Positions 37,452-44,650 of a stretch of 64,000 nucleotides of DNA are shown piece by piece (positions within the stretch are counted from its first letter, which is position 1; each line of letters begins with the position of its first letter). The stretch lies in NCBI RefSeq assembly GCF_007483665.1, contig NZ_VIQO01000012.1:62001-126000 (forward strand), in the 5' to 3' direction. The notes beneath the pieces were generated by a model. It was not told where the DNA came from. It was given only the letters and a program-made list of their open reading frames with translations, and did not search any database. Source of the DNA: Catellatospora sichuanensis (GTDB lineage: Bacteria > Actinomycetota > Actinomycetes > Mycobacteriales > Micromonosporaceae). The position numbers and the translations under genes are program-made.

Positions 37452-38986
37452 GCGTCCCTCCGGCGCAGCAGGGCTGCGGCGACGCCGAGCGCCAGGCCGG
37501 TCCACGCGCACAGCACGGCCAGGCCCGCCCAGGGCGGCAGCGGGTAGTAGCCGTTCACCGGCGTGTAGATGTTGATCACCTGCGGGTACTCGAGGGTGCT
37601 CTGCTGCAGCGCGAAGGCGGCAGCGGGGGTCACCCGCAGCAGCCACTGCCCTGCGGTGGCCGGCAGCACGCTGACGGCCAGCAGGTACGGCATGACGATG
37701 CCGAGCACGGCGGTGGTGACGGCGGCGGCACTGCGGCGCAGGATCACGCCGAGCGCCAGGGCCAGCACCGACGCCAGCGCCAGCAGCGCCGCTGTGCCGA
37801 CGATGACCCGGACCTGGGTGAGCGCGGACACCGAGTGCACGTAGACGCCGTTGGCCTCGAGCACGCGCCGCCCGACGGTCACGGTCGTCGCCGCCGACGC
37901 CAGGGCCGTGACGAAGGTGACGGTGCCGATGACCACGGTTTTCGCGGCCAGGATCCGGCCCCGCCGCGGGTTGGCCGCCATGGTGGTACGCATCAGGCCG
38001 TGCCCGTATTCGGCGGTCACGAACATGGTGGCGATCACGACGACGATGATCAGCCCGGCGAACGTGCCGACGAGCGTCTGCGTGATGGTGGTGCCCAGTC
38101 CGGCCGCGCCGGACACGGCCGGCGCGAGGTCACCGGATCCGGTGATGGTGACCTGGTCGCCGTCCACGACGGCGCCGTGGCGTGGCGCGTCGTCGGGGCC
38201 GCCGATCTTGTCCGGCTGCCACGTGCCCGCGCTCCAGCCGCCCTGCGCCACGATCCGGTCGAAGCTGCCGGTGGCCCGGGTGGGGCCGCCACCTGCACCG
38301 GTGAGACCGAACACCTCGCTGGTCGACTCGGTGTACTGCGGCGACGTGGCGAACATGCCTGCCTCCACGGTGGCGGGCAGGCCGGGCAGCCGCACCGTCG
38401 CGACCTGGGTCCAGGTGCTGCCGTCGGCCGAGGTCTGCCCGGTCACGGTGTCCCCGGTCCGGGTCAGGCGCAGCCAGCGCGGGGCGTCGGCGGAGGCGGC
38501 CGGCCCGGCTACGTCGTGGATGTAGTCGTGCTGCATGCGTACGCCCTGCGTGCCGGTGAGCATGACCGCCGCGTAGCCGGCGCCGGGCGCGGACCCGGCC
38601 CTGATGATCAGGCCTGCTTTGGCCCACGGGACCAGGCCCGGCCGGCCCTGGCCGGGCGTCGCCGGCCCGTGCGACGGGCCTTCGCCCTGGGGCTGGTCGT
38701 CGCCCGGGTCCGGGGGAAGTATCCCGGTCAGCGAGGCGAGGCGGGCGGTGATGCTGCCGTCGCCGGTCAGCGACCGGTGCGCGAACGTGAAACTGTCGGT
38801 GACCTCGGTGCCGTCCGGTCCGGTCGGCAGCCTGCACGCGTGATCATGGCAGCTGCCGCTCATGCCCGGCAGCACGCCGAAGCCGATGACTGCCGCGGCG
38901 GCGGCCGCGACCCCGAAGAGCCAGCCGCGTACGGTGCGGAACTTCGTCCATTCCGCGTGCAGCAGCCGCCCGAACCCCGCGCTCAT
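37448..38986 (-). CDS. ABC-2 type permease with an extracytoplasmic DUF1349/LamG-like insertion
   Basis: 512 residues, about twice the normal ABC-2 size. Opens LLHAEWTKFRTVRGWLFGVA with the first span, then about 250 residues outside the membrane before the remaining five spans (from about 300: GTFAGLIIVVVIATMFVTAE). The insert contains SFTFAHRSLTGDGSITARLA, PWAKAGLIIRAGSAPGAGYA and PRWLRLTRTGDTVTGQTSAD-GSTWTQV, a pattern of the DUF1349 concanavalin-like fold. It may sense or bind a ligand outside the cell. The start ATG 38986 overlaps the ATPase stop (ATGA) with GGAGGGGG upstream. Confidence 0.88.
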   Translation of the reverse strand: MSAGFGRLLHAEWTKFRTVRGWLFGVAAAAAAVIGFGVLPGMSGSCHDHACRLPTGPDGTEVTDSFTFAHRSLTGDGSITARLASLTGILPPDPGDDQPQGEGPSHGPATPGQGRPGLVPWAKAGLIIRAGSAPGAGYAAVMLTGTQGVRMQHDYIHDVAGPAASADAPRWLRLTRTGDTVTGQTSADGSTWTQVATVRLPGLPATVEAGMFATSPQYTESTSEVFGLTGAGGGPTRATGSFDRIVAQGGWSAGTWQPDKIGGPDDAPRHGAVVDGDQVTITGSGDLAPAVSGAAGLGTTITQTLVGTFAGLIIVVVIATMFVTAEYGHGLMRTTMAANPRRGRILAAKTVVIGTVTFVTALASAATTVTVGRRVLEANGVYVHSVSALTQVRVIVGTAALLALASVLALALGVILRRSAAAVTTAVLGIVMPYLLAVSVLPATAGQWLLRVTPAAAFALQQSTLEYPQVINIYTPVNGYYPLPPWAGLAVLCAWTGLALGVAAALLRRRDA

Positions 38987-39903
38987 CGGACCCCCTCCGG
39001 CGCGTCGCCGGCCCGGTACTCGACCACGTCGCGGGTCAGTTCGACGTATGCCTCCTCCAGGCTCGGCCGATGCGCCGACACCTCCGAAAACGGCACACCT
39101 TTCCCAGCCAGCACCGCCGTCACGTCCTGCGCGGCCAGACCGACGACGGTCAGGGTGTCACCGTCGGCGGCGATCACCGACGCACCGGCCGCGATCAGCG
39201 CCACGCCCGCGTCGGCCGACGGCGTACGCACCACGACCCGCCCGTCGGAGACCGCCGCGCGCAGCTCGGCGACGGTGGCGTCGGCGATGACCCGACCCCG
39301 GCCCGCCACCACGACATGATCAGCGGTGTCCTGCAGCTCGCTCATCAGGTGGCTGGAGACGAGCACGGCCCGCCCCTCGCCGGCCAGCGCCCGCAGGAAC
39401 CCGCGCATCCAGATGATCCCCTCGGGGTCCATGCCGTTGAAGGGCTCGTCGAGCATCAGCGCGCGCGGATCACCGAGCAGCGCCGCGGCGATGCCCAACC
39501 GCTGGCGCATACCGAGGGAGAACCCGCCGGCCCGCTGCCGCGCGGCCGCGGAAAGGCCCACCCGCTGCAGCACCTCGTCGACCCGACCTGCGCCCAGGCC
39601 CTGCGAGTGCGCCAGCCACAGCAGGTGGTTGCGGGCGGTCCGGCTCGGCTGCAGCGCCGAGGCGTCCAGCAGGGACCCGACGTGTGTCAGCGGCCGGTGC
39701 AGGCTGCGGTAGCGCCGCCCGTCGATCAGCGCCGTGCCCTCGTCGGCGGCGTCCAGGTCGAGGATCACCCGCATGGTGGTGGACTTGCCGGCGCCGTTGG
39801 GCCCGATGAAACCGGTGACCTGCCCCGCCGCGACCGTGAAGGACATCCCGTCCAGTGCGGTCTTCGGGCCGAACCGCTTACGCAGCCCGTTCACGACGAT
39901 CAT
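38983..39903 (-). CDS. ABC transporter ATP-binding protein
   Basis: 306 residues. Walker A GPNGAGKST, Q-loop region, signature SLGMRQRLG, Walker B ALMLDEPF and H-loop SSHLM are all intact. The C-terminal ~75 residues (TLTVVGLAAQDVTAVLAGKG and PSLEEAYVELTRDVVEY) are the regulatory tail of the antibiotic-resistance/bacitracin-type (DrrA/BcrA-like) ATPases. First gene of the three-gene exporter operon. Regulated probably by the response regulator encoded divergently. Confidence 0.94.
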   Translation of the reverse strand: MIVVNGLRKRFGPKTALDGMSFTVAAGQVTGFIGPNGAGKSTTMRVILDLDAADEGTALIDGRRYRSLHRPLTHVGSLLDASALQPSRTARNHLLWLAHSQGLGAGRVDEVLQRVGLSAAARQRAGGFSLGMRQRLGIAAALLGDPRALMLDEPFNGMDPEGIIWMRGFLRALAGEGRAVLVSSHLMSELQDTADHVVVAGRGRVIADATVAELRAAVSDGRVVVRTPSADAGVALIAAGASVIAADGDTLTVVGLAAQDVTAVLAGKGVPFSEVSAHRPSLEEAYVELTRDVVEYRAGDAPEGVR

Positions 39904-39955
39904 CTGTTCTTCCTCTCCGATGGTGTCGCCTGACGGGCTCAGGTCTACGCCCCGG

Positions 39956-40000
39956 CCGGTGTCAGCGCGGTGTCACCGCATGACACCGGGCTGACACCGG
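39956..40000. promoter_or_regulatory. Nested palindromic operator between ABC and two-component operons
   Basis: An outer repeat CCGGTGTCAG (39956-39965) pairs with CTGACACCGG (39991-40000), and an inner GGTGTCA (39969-39975) pairs with TGACACC (39981-39987); both share the centre 39978. The GTGTCA unit thus appears four times in two orientations in the gap between ATG 39903 (minus) and ATG 40022 (plus). It is a strong candidate binding site for the OmpR-type regulator at 40022. Confidence 0.75.
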
Positions 40001-40021
40001 GGACCTGGCAAGGTGGTGGGC

Positions 40022-40684
40022 ATGCGGGTGCTGGTGGTGGAGGACTTCGAGATCCTGGCGCGTACGATCGGGACCGGTCTGCGCCGCGAGGGCATGGCCG
40101 TCGACGTCGTCCTCGACGGCGCGGACGCGCTGGCCCGGCTCGCGGTCAACCGCTACGACGTCGTCGTCCTCGACCGTGACCTGCCGGCCGTGCACGGCGA
40201 CGACGTGTGCCGCCAGATCGTGGCCGGCCACGGGCGCAGCCGGGTGCTGATGCTCACCGCCGCCGCGACGGTCGCCCAGCGGGTGGACGGCCTCAGCCTC
40301 GGCGCCGACGACTACCTGCCCAAACCGTTCGACTTCACCGAGCTGGTCGCCCGGGTGCGGGCGCTGGCACGGCGCAGCGCCGACGCGGTGCCACCGACGC
40401 TCACCTACCGCGACCTCAGCCTCGACCCCGGCCGGAGGACAGCGACCCGGGCCGGTCGCCGCCTGGACCTGACTCCGAAGGAGTTCGCGCTGCTGGAGTG
40501 CCTGCTGGCCGCCGACGGCCGGCTCGTGTCGGCCGAGCAACTGCTCGAAAGCGTCTGGGACGAGGCCGCCGACCCGTTCACCACCACGGTGAAGACCACG
40601 ATCCGCCGCCTGCGAACCAAGCTCGGCGACCCGCCGGTCATCCACACCGTCCGCGAGGGCGGCTACCGGATCGGCGAGCCGTGA
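40022..40684 (+). CDS. OmpR/PhoB-family response regulator
   Basis: 220 residues. Receiver domain with acidic pocket (VVEDFE), phosphoacceptor Asp51 in VVVLDRDLP, T in MLTAAAT and Lys in LPKPFDF; C-terminal winged helix with LDLTPKEFALLECLLAADGR, VKTTIRRLRTKLGDPPVIHT and VREGGYRI. It would bind DNA as a dimer after phosphorylation by the kinase encoded downstream. ATG 40022 is preferred to the upstream GTG at 40013 by spacing from AAGGTGG. Operon with the kinase (GTGA overlap) and divergent from the ABC operon. Confidence 0.94.
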   Translation: MRVLVVEDFEILARTIGTGLRREGMAVDVVLDGADALARLAVNRYDVVVLDRDLPAVHGDDVCRQIVAGHGRSRVLMLTAAATVAQRVDGLSLGADDYLPKPFDFTELVARVRALARRSADAVPPTLTYRDLSLDPGRRTATRAGRRLDLTPKEFALLECLLAADGRLVSAEQLLESVWDEAADPFTTTVKTTIRRLRTKLGDPPVIHTVREGGYRIGEP

Positions 40685-41772
40685 TCCGCCGGCGCACCCT
40701 GCAGCTGCAACTGACGCTGCTCTACGCCGTCCCGTTCATGATCTCCGGCGCGCTGCTGCTGGCCATCCCGCTCGTCGGGATGAACCAGACGCAACCCGCA
40801 CCCGGCCAGGGCGGCGGCGTCCCGCACCCGGTCGAACCGAACACCGAAGTGCACCCGCTGCTGGGCGCGTCGGCGCTCGGCTACGCGGTCATGGTCGTGG
40901 TGTCGCTGCTGCTCGGCTGGTTCATCGCCGGGCGGTTCCTGCGACCGCTGCGGGTCATCACCGCAACCGCGCGTGACATCTCGGCCACCAACCTGCACCG
41001 CCGCCTGGGCATCGCGGACCGCAAGGACGAGTTCGCCGAACTCGCCCACACCCTCGACGACCTTTTCGAGCGGCTGCAGCACTCGTTCGACGCGCAGCGG
41101 CACTTCGTGGCGAACGCCTCGCACGAGCTTCGTACGCCGCTGACCGCCGAACGGGCGCTGCTGCAGGTCGCCCTCGCCGACCCGGACGCCGACACGCCCA
41201 CGCTGCGAGCGGCGTGCGAAGAGGTCCTGGCTCTGGGCCGGCACCAGGAACGGCTGATCGCCGGGCTGCTCACCCTCGCCACCAGTGAACAGGGCGTGGA
41301 ACACCACGAGCCGATCGAGCTCGCCGACGTCACGGCCCGGGCCGTGCGCGAACGCCGACCGGAGGCCGAACGGCTCGGACTGCTGCTGCAGACCGACCTC
41401 GCGCAGGCTCCCGTCACCGGCGATCCGGCCCTGGTCGAAAGCCTGATCGCCAACCTGCTCGACAACGCGCTGCGCTACAACACAGGCGGCGGCGAGGTCC
41501 GGGTGACGACCGCCGCGGACGACGCCACGGCCCGGGTCGTCATCGAGAACAGCGGGCCGGTGGTCCCACCTGAGCAGATCGAAGGGCTCTTCGAGCCGTT
41601 CCGGCGGCTGGGCCGCCAGCGGCTGCACCACGATGGGCACGGCCTGGGGCTGGCCATCGTCCGAGCGATCGCCTCCGCACACGGCGCACGCGTCCACGCG
41701 ACCGCGCGGGCTGAAGGTGGACTGCACATCGAGGTGACCTTCCCGGGGGATCCGGCGCGCCAACGGCGGTGA
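40681..41772 (+). CDS. Sensor histidine kinase
   Basis: 363 residues. Two membrane spans (LTLLYAVPFMISGALLLAIP and YAVMVVVSLLLGWFIAGRFL) flank a short proline-rich extracytoplasmic loop of about 35 residues, so a membrane-proximal signal is likely. HAMP follows, then DHp with H148 (ASHELRTPLT) and the ATPase with N-box NLLDNALRYN, a G1-like region and GHGLGLAIV. GTG 40681 overlaps the regulator stop. The short sensor loop and the neighbouring exporter resemble antimicrobial- or envelope-stress modules, as inference. Confidence 0.93.
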   Translation: MIRRRTLQLQLTLLYAVPFMISGALLLAIPLVGMNQTQPAPGQGGGVPHPVEPNTEVHPLLGASALGYAVMVVVSLLLGWFIAGRFLRPLRVITATARDISATNLHRRLGIADRKDEFAELAHTLDDLFERLQHSFDAQRHFVANASHELRTPLTAERALLQVALADPDADTPTLRAACEEVLALGRHQERLIAGLLTLATSEQGVEHHEPIELADVTARAVRERRPEAERLGLLLQTDLAQAPVTGDPALVESLIANLLDNALRYNTGGGEVRVTTAADDATARVVIENSGPVVPPEQIEGLFEPFRRLGRQRLHHDGHGLGLAIVRAIASAHGARVHATARAEGGLHIEVTFPGDPARQRR

Positions 41773-42049
41773 TCTTCAGTCGGATGCCGACAGACCGAGA
41801 CGACACACCGATTCCTGACGAGGTGTCGCGATCGGCTGCGACGCGACGCAGACAGGTGACCGACTTCGACCGTGGAAGCCCGCCGATCGGCGTTGTCTGC
41901 AGTCCTTGCTGAGGGCTCATGACATGCATGACACAGGGCTATGGATGATCTGGTGAGGTCTTACGGGTAGTTCCTCACGACGCTGCGGCATACCTCGTCG
42001 AGGCAGACGCGGACGTTCTCGGTCGGTTGGTCATGCCACAATCCCGCCC
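41773..42049. other. 277-bp gene-free stretch
   Basis: Between the kinase stop and the Nudix gene. I see no frame with actinomycete-like coding bias and no clear hairpin; an AT-richer patch near 41920-41960 may hold the Nudix promoter. Confidence 0.35.
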
Positions 42050-42544
42050 ATGCATCGGATCGTCACCGCGGCGCTGGTTCGCGAAGGTCAAGTCCTGCTC
42101 GTCCACCGAAGTCCGAACCGCCCTGTCTACCCGGACGTATGGGATCTGCCCGGCGGACACGTCGATGCAGGCGAGACAGAGATGGCTGCGCTCGCCAGGG
42201 AGATGCACGAGGAACTGGGCGTGCAGATAACAACAGGCGCGGCGGTCCACCTGTGTCGGCTGGAGGTAGGCCGCGGAGAGGAATCCGTGCGCTTCAGTGC
42301 CTGGATTGTCGACGGGTGGGAGGGGACACCGACAAACGCCGCTCCCGATGAGCACGACGAGATCCGTTGGTTCCGGCCGGAGGAGCTGCCTGCGCTCATC
42401 CACGAACCCGTACGCACGGCGGTGGTGGAGGCGATGCGGGGTCACAAGCCCAGTGCGACCGGGGCGGAGGGCATGCCGGACGTGAGCAAGTCGGTCAGCG
42501 GTGTGGCGAGATCACGGGGAGAGAACAAGTCAGGTCCCGTGTAG
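42050..42544 (+). CDS. Nudix hydrolase
   Basis: 164 residues. The Nudix box is GGHVDAGETEMAALAREMHE plus ELGV (GX5EX7REUXEEXGU with A/M at the fourth position). Preceded by TAALVREGQVLLVHRSPNRP. It hydrolyses a nucleoside diphosphate linked to another group; substrate not predictable. The last ~33 codons extend past the normal fold end and lie antisense to the neighbouring Nudix gene. Confidence 0.9.
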   Translation: MHRIVTAALVREGQVLLVHRSPNRPVYPDVWDLPGGHVDAGETEMAALAREMHEELGVQITTGAAVHLCRLEVGRGEESVRFSAWIVDGWEGTPTNAAPDEHDEIRWFRPEELPALIHEPVRTAVVEAMRGHKPSATGAEGMPDVSKSVSGVARSRGENKSGPV

Positions 42545-42948
42545 TTGGTGATCTCAGCGAGTTGCCACCATCGAAAGCCCGCCAGGTGCTCATCAGCGGC
42601 AAGTTGGTCGTCGGTGAGCTCGCCGTGTGGCTCGAAATGGGCGGCGCGGACGAGGAAGTAGTCGTTGACCATGCCGTCGAAGCCGGGCGCATAATCTGTG
42701 GCAACGATTACCTGATGCCAGACGTGCGGCGGATCGACGGTGGTGACCAGGCCGGTCTCCTCTCGCAACTCACGGCGCAGCGCGGACAGGCCGTCCTCGC
42801 CTGGTTCTATGCCGCCGCCTGGAGCAGCCCAGACGGCCTGCGCTCCGTTCGGGACCGCCGGGTGGGGGGAAACGAATCGGCATAGCAGGACGCGATCATC
42901 CTCGTCGAGGATGATCGCGCGGGCGGCGTTGCGAAAGGTCAGCGACAC
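42442..42948 (-). CDS. Nudix hydrolase
   Basis: 168 residues. Box: GGGIEPGEDGLSALRRELRE plus ETGL. Flanked by FRNAARAIILDEDDRVLLCR and ELTDDQLAADEHLAGFRWW. The start GTG 42948 follows AGGAGTCCGCC; the upstream ATG of the longer frame has no ribosome site. It overlaps the other Nudix gene tail to tail by 103 bases. The two differ clearly in sequence and so are not a recent inverted duplicate. Confidence 0.9.
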   Translation of the reverse strand: MSLTFRNAARAIILDEDDRVLLCRFVSPHPAVPNGAQAVWAAPGGGIEPGEDGLSALRRELREETGLVTTVDPPHVWHQVIVATDYAPGFDGMVNDYFLVRAAHFEPHGELTDDQLAADEHLAGFRWWQLAEITNYTGPDLFSPRDLATPLTDLLTSGMPSAPVALGL

Positions 42949-43141
42949 GGCGGACTCCTGATCCTGTGCGGGCGGCACCGCAATGATCGACGTGAGTCGC
43001 AGGGTAACGCTCCCCAAGCCCGCGATGCCGACCGTGAGCCGCAACGATTCGAACAACGGCATCGTGATCAGCGCCATGGCCGGCCAGGTCCTCACGGTGC
43101 CACACCCGACGCCGCATTGACACGACCCCAGCCCACCTCGA

Positions 43142-43160
43142 TACTACGTCCAACGTAGTA
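43142..43160. promoter_or_regulatory. Perfect 8-3-8 palindrome upstream of membrane protein gene
   Basis: TACTACGT (43142-43149) CCA ACGTAGTA (43153-43160), directly before the AAAGGGG ribosome site. The size and position fit a dimeric repressor operator (BlaI- or PadR-type sites look similar), but no such regulator gene lies in the window. Confidence 0.65.
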
Positions 43161-43172
43161 AAGGGGATGCTC

Positions 43173-44009
43173 GTGATCGGACTCCGGACACGGCGCGTGC
43201 TCGCCCGTGCCGCACTGCGCCTCTACCCCGGGCCGGTGCGCGCGAGGTACGGCGACGAACTGATCGACCTGCTGGCACGCTCGCCCACGCCGCTACGCGA
43301 CCTCGCAGACCTGCTGGAGTGCGCACTGACCGAGCGGACGGAGCACCTGTTCATGGTCGCGCTACGCCGTCATCGCTGGTGGCCACCCCTACCCGCGCTC
43401 ACCTGCGCGGCGATCGCCCTCGCCCGGCCGGACTGGTATCCGGCGCTGATCCCGCTGCTACTGCTCACCGTCGCGGTGCCGGCCGGGATGTGGCTCGGCC
43501 GCCGAGCCGGCACGGACTGGTGGCAGCATCCGGTGGCCGCGACAGCCCTGATCGGCCTGGCCTGGCTGGTGCCCTTCGAGCACTTCTGGTGGCGGGTGCT
43601 GTGCTACCTGCTCTGGGCCGCGTGCGCGGTCGGGCTCATCCACGCCGTGCATGCCGTGCGCCGGCGGGGTCATCACCTCGCGGCGGCAACCGCGGGCACG
43701 GTCGCCGGGCTGGGGCTGCTCCAGGCGTTCACCGTCGGCCCGGTGGCGCTGCTCATCGGGCTCACCGGCCTGGAACCGGCGAGCCCCGCGTGGCAGTGGG
43801 GCTGGGAGGCGCTGCGCACCGGGATCGTGCACGCGTACGACCCGGCGGCCGGTGCCGAGGCGGCGTTCTACCCCGCGGACTACTTCGTGCCGGTGCTGCT
43901 GCTCATGCCGTGCCTGGCGTTCACCCTGACTCACGCATACACGGCAGCCGCCCCGCAGGGCGCGGTCGACGGCGCACCGACGGCGGCGGTGACGGCGGCC
44001 GCCCAGTAG
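43173..44009 (+). CDS. Multi-pass membrane protein
   Basis: 278 residues. The N-terminus (RAALRLYPGPVRARYGDELI, DLLAR) matches the short cytoplasmic RLYPxxxRxRYGxEL motif common to actinobacterial membrane proteins found with PadR-type regulators. About seven spans follow, e.g. ALIPLLLLTVAVPAGMWLG, VLCYLLWAACAVGLIHAVHA, VAGLGLLQAFTVGPVALLIG and FVPVLLLMPCLAFTLTHAY. Function unknown. I prefer GTG 43173 six bases after AAAGGGG to the ATG at 43167, which touches that site. Its expression is probably controlled through the palindrome just upstream. Confidence 0.75.
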   Translation: MIGLRTRRVLARAALRLYPGPVRARYGDELIDLLARSPTPLRDLADLLECALTERTEHLFMVALRRHRWWPPLPALTCAAIALARPDWYPALIPLLLLTVAVPAGMWLGRRAGTDWWQHPVAATALIGLAWLVPFEHFWWRVLCYLLWAACAVGLIHAVHAVRRRGHHLAAATAGTVAGLGLLQAFTVGPVALLIGLTGLEPASPAWQWGWEALRTGIVHAYDPAAGAEAAFYPADYFVPVLLLMPCLAFTLTHAYTAAAPQGAVDGAPTAAVTAAAQ

Positions 44010-44039
44010 TGCTTTGTTGGGTCGGTGGTCGGCGTTTAC

Positions 44040-44190
44040 GGCGAACTGTTCTGATCTTCGTCGGCAGGTGGGGCAGGCTCCGGTCCAGGTAGCGAGGAGT
44101 AGCTGGATCTCGCCGATGACCTTGTAGAGGGTCAGGCCGGCGCAGCCGCCTTTGGGTCTTGGCGCAGCGTGGTGACGAACAAGTGCGCGG
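44040..44190 (-). pseudogene. Unassigned gene debris
   Basis: On the minus strand two frames look coding in part: GLTLYKVIGEIQLLLATWTG followed by ACPTCRRRSEQ, and LVTAAHLFVTTLRQDPKAAA-stop. Neither has a start. The setting beside a transposase fragment suggests mobile-element scrap, but I cannot name the family. Confidence 0.3.
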
Positions 44191-44211
44191 CGGTGACAAG
44201 GGTGACGGGAC

Positions 44212-44393
44212 ACGACCTTCGACGAGGACCGCAGCCTGATCCGCACCGGCAACGCGCCCCCGTCACCGCCGGGCTGCACGACCTGGCCATAGGCACCTTC
44301 CGCGCCGCAGGTCACGTCAACATCGCCCACGCCCGGCGACACTACACCCACGACTGCCAGCGCGTACTCGACCGAGATACAGAGACCATTTAG
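44212..44393 (+). pseudogene. ISAs1-family transposase C-terminal remnant with frameshift
   Basis: DTTFDEDRSLIRTGNAP in one frame and VTAGLHDLAIGTFRAAGHVN, IAHARRHYTHD in the next, joined at a run of five C's (44256-44260 area), match the end of ISAs1-group transposases (typical end: EDRSxxRTGxxPxVMAxLRNLAIxxLRxxGxxNIAxAxR). Only about 60 residues remain; a one-base shift breaks the frame. Stop at 44391. No terminal repeats were found. It lies 260 bases upstream of the toxin gene, marking past mobility there. Confidence 0.75.
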
Positions 44394-44650
44394 GACACGC
44401 CGTGCACCGTGCCGGTGGCCCGGGGGTTTACACGAGCGTCCTAATCAGACATACTCGGTCATTCAAAACGGGGCTGCGGACACGGTTGGTCATCCTTTAG
44501 TGGTGCCCGGTCCAGCGATCAGCCCTGCCTGGCAGATCGATCTACTGATCGTTGCGATTCCAATCTGTACTTGGCAGTGCCGATCGAGTGAGGAGCAGAT
44601 GACCCTCAGAGCAGGGAACGCAGCTCGTTCATCGACACGGGGAGGGTTTC

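Noticed and set aside
43458-44351. Long minus-strand frame over the membrane-protein gene
   Set aside because: Shadow of 43173-44009; only its distal part over 44040-44190 looked partly coding.
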